Shown piece by piece: positions 1-7,236 of a stretch of DNA of 33,675 bases (the first letter of the stretch is position 1; each line of letters starts with the position of its first letter). The notes under the pieces are model-generated. The model saw nothing but the letters and a program-made list of their open reading frames with translations. It made no database searches and was not told the DNA's origin. The stretch is from Pseudonocardiales bacterium (lineage in GTDB: Bacteria; Actinomycetota; Actinomycetes; Mycobacteriales; Jatrophihabitantaceae). The position numbers and the translations under genes were made by a program. The DNA lies in contig JAOPWD010000447.1 of NCBI GenBank assembly GCA_025965875.1, forward strand, positions 1-33,675. The letters run 5' to 3'.

Positions 1-1
1 C

Positions 2-424
2 GGGTTGATCCTGGCGCGCGCCACGACAGCCGTCGCGGCCGCCGTGCTCGTCATCGGCACCGTCGTGTCAGGCAGTGGCCCGCACGCCGGCGACCTCAAG
101 AACGGTCGGGTCCACCGCATCCACCTATCGACCTCAGGGCTCGCGCAGTTGCACGCCGACGCCGTCATGGTGCTCATCGGCTTGACCGTGGGCCTCCTGT
201 TGCTGGCATACGCGCTGCGTTTGGCCCAGCCGGTGCGGCAGGCGGTGTGGGTGCTGTTCGCGGTGGAGCTGGCGCAGGGGGTCGTCGGCTACACGCAGTA
301 CTTCCTGCACGTCCCGCCGCTGCTGGTGGCGCTGCACATGCTGGGTGCCTGCCTGGTGTGGCTCGCCGCGCTGCGCGTGCTGCTGATGGTCGAACCCGGA
401 ACCGGCGGCCCGAGTCGGCAGTAA
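2..424 (+). CDS. ctaA: Heme A synthase CtaA (COX15 family), 3' part only
   Basis: Partial gene: the frame is open at the left edge, so the true start lies outside the window and only about 140 C-terminal residues are seen. CtaA is an integral membrane protein that oxidises the C8 methyl of heme O to make heme A for aa3-type cytochrome oxidase. Support comes from the pattern of alternating hydrophobic helices with histidines at their ends (the HRIHLSTSGLAQLHAD stretch and the later HVPPLLVALHMLGA helix) and the short polar tail ending PSRQ. The histidines in these helices are the type that ligate heme in this family. Its partner enzyme ctaB is also in this window, at 6123-7094 on the other strand, which fits the assignment. 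The TAA stop is 74 bp before the next gene. Assignment is good but rests on the C-terminal half only. Confidence 0.82.
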   Translation, partial: GLILARATTAVAAAVLVIGTVVSGSGPHAGDLKNGRVHRIHLSTSGLAQLHADAVMVLIGLTVGLLLLAYALRLAQPVRQAVWVLFAVELAQGVVGYTQYFLHVPPLLVALHMLGACLVWLAALRVLLMVEPGTGGPSRQ

Positions 425-438
425 CGAGCCGGGCTCGG

Positions 439-466
439 TGTCGTTTTCGCCCTGCCGCCATTCGTC
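439..466 (+). promoter_or_regulatory. Candidate ECF42-type promoter (TGTCGT-N18-CGTC)
   Basis: TGTCGT lies at 439-444 and CGTC at 463-466, separated by 18 bases and about 33 bases upstream of the DGPF gene start. ECF42 sigma factors are reported to recognise TGTCGA in the -35 region and CGA/TC in the -10 region. This site matches 5 of 6 and 4 of 4 positions, and the downstream operon encodes exactly such a sigma factor, so autoregulation is the natural inference. The spacer is at the long end for an ECF promoter, which lowers confidence. Confidence 0.5.
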
Positions 467-498
467 GTACTTCCGTAGCGTCCACACAAGGAGGATTC

Positions 499-834
499 AT
501 GGAGTACATGCTGTTCGTCGCCACTGACTCGGAGCCTGACGCACGGACCGAGCAGGAGAACGAGGTCGAGGACTGGGTCGAGGAGGGCGCGCGCCGCGGT
601 ATCCGCCTGCGGGGTGACGTGCTGCGCCCTGTCCAGGACGCCACCACGGTGCGGGTCCGCGGCGGCGAGGTCCTCGTCACCGACGGTCCGTTCACCGAGT
701 CCAAGGAGTGGATCGTCGGCTACGACCTCCTCGAGTGCACGGATCTGGACCAGGCGATCGACTACGTGTCACGGCACCCGATGGCGCGCAACGGCCGCAT
801 CGAGATCCGACCGGTGATGCAGTTCGACGAATGA
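499..834 (+). CDS. DGPF-motif YCII-family protein paired with ECF42 sigma factor
   Basis: A 111-residue single-domain protein of the YCII-related / DGPF family. The defining D-G-P-F motif is at residues 62-65, followed by TESKE. The N-terminus [10 protein letters not shown] and the closing segment with [14 protein letters not shown] are typical of the family fold (ferredoxin-like alpha/beta dimer). Its biochemical function is unknown; the family is best known as the conserved genomic partner of ECF42 sigma factors. The start is well fixed: ATG at 499 has a near-perfect AAGGAGG at 488-494, only 4 nt away. The stop TGA overlaps the sigma-factor ATG (ATGA at 831-834), so the two are translationally coupled. 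Role as a signal sensor or effector for the sigma factor is inferred from context only. Confidence 0.85.
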   Translation: MEYMLFVATDSEPDARTEQENEVEDWVEEGARRGIRLRGDVLRPVQDATTVRVRGGEVLVTDGPFTESKEWIVGYDLLECTDLDQAIDYVSRHPMARNGRIEIRPVMQFDE

Positions 835-2015
835 CGTCCGCCTCGGACGCCGTTGCAGACGCACACGAGTCGGACTGGGCCCGGATCGTCGCGGGCCTCA
901 TCCGTGTCACCAGGGACTGGACCCTCGCTGAAGACGCAGCGAGTGACGCGTTCGCCACTGCGCTGCAGCGGTGGGAGGTCGACGGCGTTCCACCCAACCC
1001 GCCCGCCTGGCTCACGACGACCGCACGCAATCGCGCGATCGATCTGCTGCGCCGGTCAGCGTCCGAGCGGGCCAAGCTGGCCGAGGTTGCGATCATGAAT
1101 GAATCGAGCGAACCGCCGGAGGACGACCGACTGCGACTGATCTTCACCTGCTGCCACCCCGCGCTGGAACTGCCTGCGCGTGTCGCGCTCACCCTGCGCA
1201 CGGTGGCCGGATTGAGCGTCGCCGACATCGCCACCGCGTTCCTGGTGCCCGAGCCGACGATGGCGCAGCGGTTGGTGCGAGCCCGCCGCAAGATCGCCCA
1301 TGCCGGCATCCCGTACCGGGTACCGCCGCCAGAAGCGCTCGGTGAGCGGCTGACCGGCGTGCTCGCGGTGATCTACCTGGTGTTCAACCAGGGCTACTCG
1401 GCACTCGCCGACCCCGCCCTCGCCTCGACCGCCATCTCGCTGGCCGCGCAGGTGGTGGCCTTGATGCCGACAGAGTCCGAGGCCCACGGTCTGCTCGCGC
1501 TGCTGCTCCTGCAGCATTCACATCGAGCTGCGCGGCACGGCCCCGACGGCGAATTGCGCACGCTCGAGGAGCAGGACCGGTCGCGGTGGAACGAACAGGA
1601 GATCGCCCGCGCCACCGGTGAGCTGCGCGCAGCGCGGGAGCGAGGTCCGTACGTGCTCCAGGCAGCGATCGCGCAGTGTCACGCGGTCGCGGGCTCGGCG
1701 GCGCAGACGGACTGGCAACGGATCGTCGCGATCTACGACGAACTCGACACGGTCGCGCCCTCGCCGATCGTCGCGCTCAATCGGGCCATTGCCGTCGGGA
1801 TGCGCGACGGGCCGGACGTCGGGTTGGCCGTACTGGACACCCTTACCCCGACATTGCGCGGCTTCCGGTTGTTGCCGGCCGCGCAGGCAGACCTCCTGCT
1901 TCGCAGCGGCAGGATCACCGAGGCCGTGTCCCGCTACCGCGAAGCGCTTGCGCTGACCGAATCCCCGGCCGAACGGGCCCAGCTGCAACGCCGTCTCGCC
2001 ACCCTGAAAGTCTGA
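831..2015 (+). CDS. RNA polymerase sigma factor, ECF42 type with C-terminal TPR-like extension
   Basis: A 394-residue ECF sigma factor, about twice the usual ECF length because of a long C-terminal extension. Region 2 is near residues 12-80 ([17 protein letters not shown], then the [19 protein letters not shown] helix), and region 4 near 110-160 with a helix-turn-helix ([22 protein letters not shown]). The FTCCHPAL motif at 105-112 between the two regions is characteristic of this group. From about 170 on ([18 protein letters not shown]) comes the DUF6596/TPR-like helical domain that ECF42 proteins carry instead of relying on an anti-sigma factor; no anti-sigma gene is seen next to it. The ATG overlaps the stop of the DGPF gene by 4 nt. 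Signal and regulon are unknown; in Streptomyces, ECF42 factors mostly control their own DGPF genes. Confidence 0.88.
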   Translation: MTSASDAVADAHESDWARIVAGLIRVTRDWTLAEDAASDAFATALQRWEVDGVPPNPPAWLTTTARNRAIDLLRRSASERAKLAEVAIMNESSEPPEDDRLRLIFTCCHPALELPARVALTLRTVAGLSVADIATAFLVPEPTMAQRLVRARRKIAHAGIPYRVPPPEALGERLTGVLAVIYLVFNQGYSALADPALASTAISLAAQVVALMPTESEAHGLLALLLLQHSHRAARHGPDGELRTLEEQDRSRWNEQEIARATGELRAARERGPYVLQAAIAQCHAVAGSAAQTDWQRIVAIYDELDTVAPSPIVALNRAIAVGMRDGPDVGLAVLDTLTPTLRGFRLLPAAQADLLLRSGRITEAVSRYREALALTESPAERAQLQRRLATLKV

Positions 2016-2035
2016 GCCGCCGGGCTCAGCCGGCT
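2015..2035. terminator. Possible bidirectional hairpin between convergent genes
   Basis: Between the sigma-factor stop and the DUF445 stop on the other strand there is a GC-rich inverted repeat: GCCGG (2019-2023), six-base loop, CCGGC (2030-2034), or alternatively AGCCG/CGGCT with a longer loop. It has no T-tract, so as an intrinsic terminator it is weak. The position between convergent genes is the main argument. Confidence 0.3.
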
Positions 2036-2069
2036 GCGCGAATGGTGAACATGCCTCGGACACGCGACG

Positions 2070-3323
2070 CTAGAGCAGTTGGCTGATCGCGTAGATCGCC
2101 AGGCCGGCCAGCGAACCCACCACCGTGCCGTTGATGCGGATGAACTGGAGGTCGCGACCGACCTGGAGTTCCAGGCGCCGGCTCGTCTCCTCCGCGTCCC
2201 AGCGCTCGACGGTCGCTGAGATGACCTGGGCGATGTCGTCGGCGTAGTGCGTCACGACGTAGGTGGTGATCCGCTGGAGCAGGTCGTCGATCTTCGCGCC
2301 AAGCTCGGCGTCGTCGCGCAACGCCTGTCCCGCGCGAATCGTCAGCGACTGGACCGAGCGGCGTAGGTCGGAATTGGGGTCGGCCGCGCCGTCGACGATC
2401 AGCTTCTTCAGATTCGTCCACAACGTGTTGAGCCATTCACGCACATCGGGCCGGTCGAGTAGTTGTAGCTTCGCCCGCTCGATCTTCTCGGCCTGGGCCG
2501 GGTCGCTGCGCAGCCGTTCGGCGAAGGCCCGCAGCTGCGTGTCGAATGTTTTGCGCAGCTCGTGCGACTCGTCCTGGGCGACGTCGGCGAGGAACGACTG
2601 CAGCGCGGTGAAGCCCCTGGCGAACACCCGGTCGTCGACCCATTCGGGCACCCACTCGGGCGACTCGTCGGCCAGCCGCTTGCGGAACACGGCCCGGTTC
2701 TCGTCCAGGAAGCGCATCAGGCCTTTCAGTGCGGCGGTCAGCGCCGCCTGGTGCTGGCCTGAGTCGCACACCGCGTCGAGCAGGCGAGCCAGGTGCGGCG
2801 ACACCTGTAACTCGCGCAGCCGCTTGTCGGCGAAGCTGGCGACCGCATTGCGCAACTCGTCGTCGTGCAGGATCGAGGCCATCCCGCCGACCGCACCGGC
2901 TAGCTCGTCGGCGACCTGGCGGGCGTGGTCCGGATCGGCCAGCCACTCCCCGAGTCGCTGGGGTACCCGCGCCGCCGCGACCCGCTCCCCCACGATCGAC
3001 GGAGTGAGGAAGTGCTCGCTCACGAAGCCGGCCAGGCCTTCGCCGATCTCGTCCTTCTTGCGCGGGATGATCGCGGTGTGCGGGATCGGCAGCCCCAGGG
3101 GATGGCGGAACAGGGCGGTGACCGCGAACCAGTCGGCCAAGCCGCCGACCATCGACGCCTCGGCCGCCGCCTGGACGTAGCCCCACACGCCGTGTCCGTC
3201 GGTGAGGGTCCGGCACAACACGTAAACGATCGCGGCCGCGACGAGCAGACCCGCGGCGATGGCCTTCATCCGGCGCAGCGCGCGCAGGCGCTCACGGGCC
3301 GGCATCGGCATGGGAATCGTCAT
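2070..3323 (-). CDS. DUF445 family membrane-anchored protein (YjiN-like)
   Basis: A 417-residue protein of the DUF445 family, function unknown. A basic N-terminus (ARERLRALRRMK) leads into one membrane helix (about 21-43), followed by the family signature near residues 50-80 (EASMVGGLADWFAVTALFRHP, then PHTAIIPRKKDEIGEGL). A long, helical, charged middle part follows, probably coiled, and a C-terminal hydrophobic helix (about 394-417, GTVVGSLAGLAIYAISQLL). Both ends are thus membrane-embedded with a large soluble region between. The ATG overlaps the TGA of the ATP-grasp gene upstream (ATGA), so the pair is translationally coupled. An internal start at Met4, Met6 or Met19 cannot be excluded. 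Family assignment is firm, function is not known. Confidence 0.85.
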   Translation of the reverse strand: MTIPMPMPARERLRALRRMKAIAAGLLVAAAIVYVLCRTLTDGHGVWGYVQAAAEASMVGGLADWFAVTALFRHPLGLPIPHTAIIPRKKDEIGEGLAGFVSEHFLTPSIVGERVAAARVPQRLGEWLADPDHARQVADELAGAVGGMASILHDDELRNAVASFADKRLRELQVSPHLARLLDAVCDSGQHQAALTAALKGLMRFLDENRAVFRKRLADESPEWVPEWVDDRVFARGFTALQSFLADVAQDESHELRKTFDTQLRAFAERLRSDPAQAEKIERAKLQLLDRPDVREWLNTLWTNLKKLIVDGAADPNSDLRRSVQSLTIRAGQALRDDAELGAKIDDLLQRITTYVVTHYADDIAQVISATVERWDAEETSRRLELQVGRDLQFIRINGTVVGSLAGLAIYAISQLL

Positions 3324-4192
3324 GCCGAGACCCGTGCGGTGATCGCGTCGGCGAATCGGTCAGTCGCGTCGTCGTCGAAGCTCAGGAACAGCGACGGCTC
3401 GGTGATCTCGAGCTCGATGAGGACCGGACCGGCCGGCGTCGGCAGCAGGTCGACGCGGGCATACAACAGATCGGCACCGAGACGGTCGCGCAGCACGGCG
3501 ATGACCTGCTCGCCCACCGCAAGCTCGGCCGGAGACGCTTCGCGAGCCTGCACCTGTTCGAACACGTAGAGCGTGTCTGCGGAGAGCTCGTGGAGGGAGT
3601 TCGTCATCTCCGGCGGGAGCATCGCGCCCTTGCGGATCGCGTGGCTGAACCGGCCGTCGAGATAGATCAGCGCGGTTTCTCCGGCGGTGTCGACGTCGGC
3701 CACGTAGGGCTGGATGAGCACGATCCGCCCTGCGTCGTGCAGGGTCGCCATGTGCGCCTGCGCCGCCACGACGGCGTCGTCGGCAAATCGTCCCGCGCCC
3801 CTTGATCCGGCGCCGATCGACGGCTTGAGCACGAATTCACCGGATACCGGCAACGGCGCGGTCTCGCCCGGCGCGACGAACGTCGTCGGCACGACGGGGA
3901 CGCCAGCGTCGGCGAGGTCATGCAGGTAGGTCTTGTCGGAGTTCCACGCGATCACGTCGGCCGGATTCGCCAGCCGCGGCACGGAGTGCGCCCAGTCCAC
4001 GAACGCGTCGCGGTCGCGCGTGTAGTCCCAGGTTGACCGGACCACGACGAGTTCGTCCCCCCACGAGGCGGCCGGGTCGTTCCACACCTGCCACCGAGCC
4101 GTCACCCCGCGCGCGGCGAGCGAGGCGACCAGCGAATCGCCGTCCTCGTCACCGTCCGGCAACTCGGCGCACGTTGTCAGGACCACAGTCAT
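3320..4192 (-). CDS. ATP-grasp domain protein (glutathione-synthetase-like ligase)
   Basis: A 290-residue protein with an ATP-grasp fold of the RimK/glutathione synthetase type, which would couple ATP hydrolysis to forming an amide or peptide-like bond; the substrate is not predictable. Visible elements are the WDYTRDRDAF segment (about 69-78), the ATP-binding lysine and glycine-rich loop in EFVLKPSIGAGSRGAG (about 138-153), IQPYV (hinge), the ARVDLL metal-site segment and the final ELEITEPSLFLS, which holds the Mg-binding glutamates. The start is placed at ATG 4190-4192 because a TACGAT -10 box ends 6 nt upstream (leaderless). An upstream extension of 38 residues is possible on paper but lacks conserved sequence. 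It overlaps the DUF445 gene, suggesting a shared task. Confidence 0.8.
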   Translation of the reverse strand: MTVVLTTCAELPDGDEDGDSLVASLAARGVTARWQVWNDPAASWGDELVVVRSTWDYTRDRDAFVDWAHSVPRLANPADVIAWNSDKTYLHDLADAGVPVVPTTFVAPGETAPLPVSGEFVLKPSIGAGSRGAGRFADDAVVAAQAHMATLHDAGRIVLIQPYVADVDTAGETALIYLDGRFSHAIRKGAMLPPEMTNSLHELSADTLYVFEQVQAREASPAELAVGEQVIAVLRDRLGADLLYARVDLLPTPAGPVLIELEITEPSLFLSFDDDATDRFADAITARVSA

Positions 4193-4198
4193 CCATTG

Positions 4199-4204
4199 AT
4201 CGTA
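4199..4204 (-). promoter_or_regulatory. -10 box TACGAT, 6 nt before the ATP-grasp start
   Basis: On the minus strand TACGAT fits the actinobacterial -10 consensus TANNNT and is followed by 6 nt and then ATG. Transcription would begin at or next to the start codon, giving a leaderless mRNA. No Shine-Dalgarno sequence is present here. No clear -35 element was seen. Confidence 0.5.
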
Positions 4205-4262
4205 AGCATGCGACGATGTCACCCGCGCCAGAGACCGCATCGCGAATGCACAGGAGTCGTCC

Positions 4263-6113
4263 ATGTACCCAGCCGGCTGGTTTGCCGACCCGCAGGATCC
4301 GAACATGCTGCGGTACTACGACGGCCAGGCGTGGACCGAACACCAGCGCCCCGTCGCACCCGCCGCTGCCGCGCCTGTCGCACCGCCCCAGCCGGCCGAG
4401 CAGGCCTGGCCAATCTGGGCGCCCGAGCCGACCGCGCCCCAGCGGGCCGAGCCGGCCCAGTCGCCCCAGCACGCCTGGCAGCCCGAGCCAACCGCCGCCC
4501 TGCCCGTCACACCGGCCCAACCAACGCAGCCGCCCCAGCACACCCAGCCGATCTGGGAGGCCGAGCCGACCGCGGCGCTGCCCGTCGTACCTGCCCAGCC
4601 GACCTGGGGTGAGCCGGCCGCACAGGCGTGGCAACCCGCCCCCGCGCCGGCCTGGCAGCAACCCCCGAACGTGGGCGGCTACCCGCCGCAGTACCCGCCG
4701 CCCGCCGGCGGCCGACGCAACCGGCCATTGATCATCGGCCTGGTTGCGGTCCTCGTCGCCGGGCTGCTCACCGGCGGCTATTTCGTCTTCTTCGGCGGCG
4801 ACAATGCGCCGAAGCTCACGTACCAGGGCGCCAAGATCAAGGACGCCTCCGGCGTGTTGAAGTCGGCGGAACAGAGCCTCGATTCCGTCGTCACCAACCG
4901 CCACGGCGCAAAGGGCGACAACACGCGCTGTTACTACGCTGTCCTCAAGACCCAACCCAGCGGCGCCAAGAAGACCGACGTCGACACCAACCTGCGCTGC
5001 GGCCCGGTGCTGTTCGTCGACGGCGATCCCGCCAACGAATACCTGAAGTTCGCGCTCACCAGGTCGGGCACCGACACACCAGCGACGCTGACCGCGGCCA
5101 CCAGTCCGCTGACCGACGTCCCGGTCGCCGCTGACGACGTCAAGCTGCAGCGTCCCGACGGCAAGAAGGCCCCCTCCGGGGCGGGCGGGCTGAAGGCGCC
5201 CGCTCCCCCGGCGGCCGCCGCGGATTCGATCGCCGCTGCCGACCTCGGGTCCACCACGGTCCCCGCGGCGCCCAAGGGCGCAGTGATCGGCTCCTGGTCC
5301 GGCGGAATCGCGCTGACGAACCTGGGCCCGGTCACCCGCTACGGCAAGGACGACGAGGCTCGCTCGGCGCCCTCGGGGCAGAAGCTGATCGCGTTCGCGG
5401 CGACTGGCGCTCCGGGCAACGACCTGGTGAGCACTGACCTGACGTCGTCGGCCACCGTGTCGGTCGACGGTGGCACGGCCCGCGATGTCCCCCATGCCAG
5501 CAGCGGCCAGTATGTCGTCGTCGCCGTCTCGACCGGCGCGAGGAGTGTCGACCTGGTCCTCGACGACAAGGGGCTGAAACAGTCCATCTCGTTGCTGGAC
5601 GGGAAGCCGGGGACGGGCAACGTCGTGGTGCTGGCCCGCAAGAACCGCGACACCGCCCGGGCCACGACCACGAAGGCTGTGTTCACGTTCGCCCCGTCCG
5701 TCGTCTTCGCCGACAACACGTCAGGTACGAGCGAGAACGCCACCGTGACGTTCCGGCTCGCCGACATCTCCTACCGCAACACCGACCAGTCGAAGTCGGT
5801 CACCGCGAGCAGCCACAGCAAGGCGATCATGCACGTGGCGATGACGTATGTCGGCGCGCACGACAAGGGCACGTTCGGCTTCCCGGCCGGACTGCTCACG
5901 TTCACGCCCACCGGCGGCGCACCCGTGCACGCTCGCAACATATCTCCGGTAGCGGGCCGGATCTTCAACGTCTTCGAGGTCCCGGGCAACGTCACGACCG
6001 GGGCGTTGACGCTCTCCGGCTCGGTGCTGCAGACCTTCCAGGGCAGCGCCGGCAGCTATCGGTTCGGCATTCGCACGCCCGTCAAGATCCCGATCGCCAT
6101 CCCGGCGGGCTGA
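4263..6113 (+). CDS. DUF2510 domain, Pro/Gln-rich linker, single-pass membrane protein with large exported region
   Basis: A 616-residue protein. Residues 1-30 form a DUF2510 domain (PAGWFADP, then LRYYDGQAWTEH), a short WW-like module found at the cytoplasmic N-terminus of many actinobacterial membrane proteins. Residues 31-150 are a low-complexity Pro/Ala/Gln/Trp linker holding imperfect repeats, such as EPTAALPV at 75-82 and 101-108. After RRNR (151-154) comes one transmembrane helix (about 155-177), so the remaining about 440 residues are outside the membrane. This exported part seems to contain two beta-rich domains of the DUF4352/Ig-like kind (about 330-455 and 455-615) preceded by a disordered Ala/Pro linker (about 300-330). 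There are few cysteines. SD AGGAG at 4252-4256 supports the start. Function is unknown; an envelope-associated or sensing role is inference. Confidence 0.8.
   Translation: MYPAGWFADPQDPNMLRYYDGQAWTEHQRPVAPAAAAPVAPPQPAEQAWPIWAPEPTAPQRAEPAQSPQHAWQPEPTAALPVTPAQPTQPPQHTQPIWEAEPTAALPVVPAQPTWGEPAAQAWQPAPAPAWQQPPNVGGYPPQYPPPAGGRRNRPLIIGLVAVLVAGLLTGGYFVFFGGDNAPKLTYQGAKIKDASGVLKSAEQSLDSVVTNRHGAKGDNTRCYYAVLKTQPSGAKKTDVDTNLRCGPVLFVDGDPANEYLKFALTRSGTDTPATLTAATSPLTDVPVAADDVKLQRPDGKKAPSGAGGLKAPAPPAAAADSIAAADLGSTTVPAAPKGAVIGSWSGGIALTNLGPVTRYGKDDEARSAPSGQKLIAFAATGAPGNDLVSTDLTSSATVSVDGGTARDVPHASSGQYVVVAVSTGARSVDLVLDDKGLKQSISLLDGKPGTGNVVVLARKNRDTARATTTKAVFTFAPSVVFADNTSGTSENATVTFRLADISYRNTDQSKSVTASSHSKAIMHVAMTYVGAHDKGTFGFPAGLLTFTPTGGAPVHARNISPVAGRIFNVFEVPGNVTTGALTLSGSVLQTFQGSAGSYRFGIRTPVKIPIAIPAG
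4485..4603 (+). repeat. Degenerate in-frame repeats in the DUF2510 protein linker
   Basis: The linker encodes two close copies of the unit EPTAALPV-x-PAQPT (residues 75-87 and 101-113), plus related shorter units (EPTAPQ, IWAPEP, IWEAEP) on either side. The DNA copies differ at many third positions, so this is an old protein-level duplication rather than a recent tandem array. Confidence 0.55.
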
Positions 6114-6122
6114 CCGCCGGCG

Positions 6123-7094
6123 TCAGCGCACGAACGTGTCGACGGCGATCGCGACGAACACGAAGGCCAGGTAGCTGTTCGAGAGGTGGAACAGCTGCAT
6201 CGGCTTGGCATTCTCGCCGCGACGGGTGCGCTGCAGCAACCGGTGGGCGCCGACGAGCAGCACCACGCCGGCCGCCGACGCAAGCACCCCGTAGACCCAG
6301 CCGGTGGCGAGTGGCCAGAGTGCGAGCGAGGCCGCGACGGTGAGCCAGGCATAGATGACAATCTCGCGCGCAACCCGCATCGGCGCGGCGACGACCGGCA
6401 GCATCGGCACGCCCGCCCGCGAGTAGTCCTCGCGGTAGCGGATGGCGAGCGCCCAGAAGTGTGGCGGCGTCCAGAAGAACACGATGCCGAAGAGCACCAG
6501 CGGCGCCCAGGCCAACGAATGCGTGACGGCCGACCAGCCGATCAGCACTGGCATGCAGCCCGCCGCGCCGCCCCAGACGATGTTCTGGGCCGTGCGCCGC
6601 TTGAGCAGCATCGTGTAGACGATGACGTAGAAACTGATCGCTACCGCAGTGAGCCCGGCCGCCAGCCAGTTCGTCGCCAGACCCATCAACAGCACCGCGA
6701 TGACGCCGAGCGCCAGGCCGAAGACGAGCGCCCCCGTCGGCGACACGTCGTGCCGCGCCAGAGGTCGATGCCCGGTGCGTCGCATCAGGGCGTCGATGTC
6801 ACGGTCGACGTAGCAGTTCAACGCATTGGCACTGCCGGCAGCGAGCGTTCCGCCGAGCATCGTGGCCACGACGACGGACCAGCCGGGCAGGCCACCCGCG
6901 GCGAGAATCATCGCGGGCAGGGTCGTCACGAGCAGCAGCTCGATGATGCGCGGCTTGGTGAGCGCGATGTAGGACTTGAGCGTGGAGCGGCGGCGCTTCG
7001 GCCGCGCGGGGCGCACTTTGGGCGGGTCCGGCGTGGCCGACGGGAGTACCTCGTGCGGGCCCGCTGACACGGGCGCAACCGGGGTCTGCGTCAC
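6123..7094 (-). CDS. ctaB: Protoheme IX farnesyltransferase (heme O synthase)
   Basis: A 323-residue UbiA-superfamily prenyltransferase that adds a farnesyl group to heme B to give heme O, the step before CtaA. The first aspartate-rich motif is N93-C-Y-V-D97-R-D99-I-D101 followed by MRRTGHRPL, the CtaB form of NDxxDxxxD. The second conserved loop is [16 protein letters not shown]. About eight or nine hydrophobic helices follow the basic N-terminus ([17 protein letters not shown]). The start is GTG at 7092-7094 because a TACCCT -10 box lies exactly 6 nt upstream. A 96-residue N-terminal extension is open but would run across the tkt start and has no family similarity. It is divergent from tkt, the common actinobacterial arrangement, and converges with the DUF2510 gene, 9 bp away. 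Confidence 0.95.
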   Translation of the reverse strand: MTQTPVAPVSAGPHEVLPSATPDPPKVRPARPKRRRSTLKSYIALTKPRIIELLLVTTLPAMILAAGGLPGWSVVVATMLGGTLAAGSANALNCYVDRDIDALMRRTGHRPLARHDVSPTGALVFGLALGVIAVLLMGLATNWLAAGLTAVAISFYVIVYTMLLKRRTAQNIVWGGAAGCMPVLIGWSAVTHSLAWAPLVLFGIVFFWTPPHFWALAIRYREDYSRAGVPMLPVVAAPMRVAREIVIYAWLTVAASLALWPLATGWVYGVLASAAGVVLLVGAHRLLQRTRRGENAKPMQLFHLSNSYLAFVFVAIAVDTFVR

Positions 7095-7100
7095 GAGTTG

Positions 7101-7106
7101 AGGGTA
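7101..7106 (-). promoter_or_regulatory. -10 box TACCCT, 6 nt before ctaB
   Basis: TACCCT on the minus strand fits TANNNT, followed by 6 nt and the GTG start of ctaB, as expected of a leaderless transcript. There is no Shine-Dalgarno sequence upstream of this GTG. Confidence 0.5.
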
Positions 7107-7175
7107 TCTGTCGTCTCCGGCGGCCCGGAACTCAGTCCCGGCCGACGTGATCGGTCTGGCACTGCGTGATGTGGC

Positions 7176-7181
7176 TACGCT
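7176..7181 (+). promoter_or_regulatory. Possible -10 box TACGCT for the tkt operon
   Basis: TACGCT with an upstream TG three to five bases before it lies in the ctaB-tkt divergent region. A start of transcription near 7188 would leave a leader of about 49 nt before GTG 7237. No good -35 is visible, so this is a weak call. Confidence 0.33.
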
Positions 7182-7236
7182 TGACGGGTAGGCGGTACCG
7201 CGTGTGCCACCCCACCTCGAAGGGACACGATCGGCC

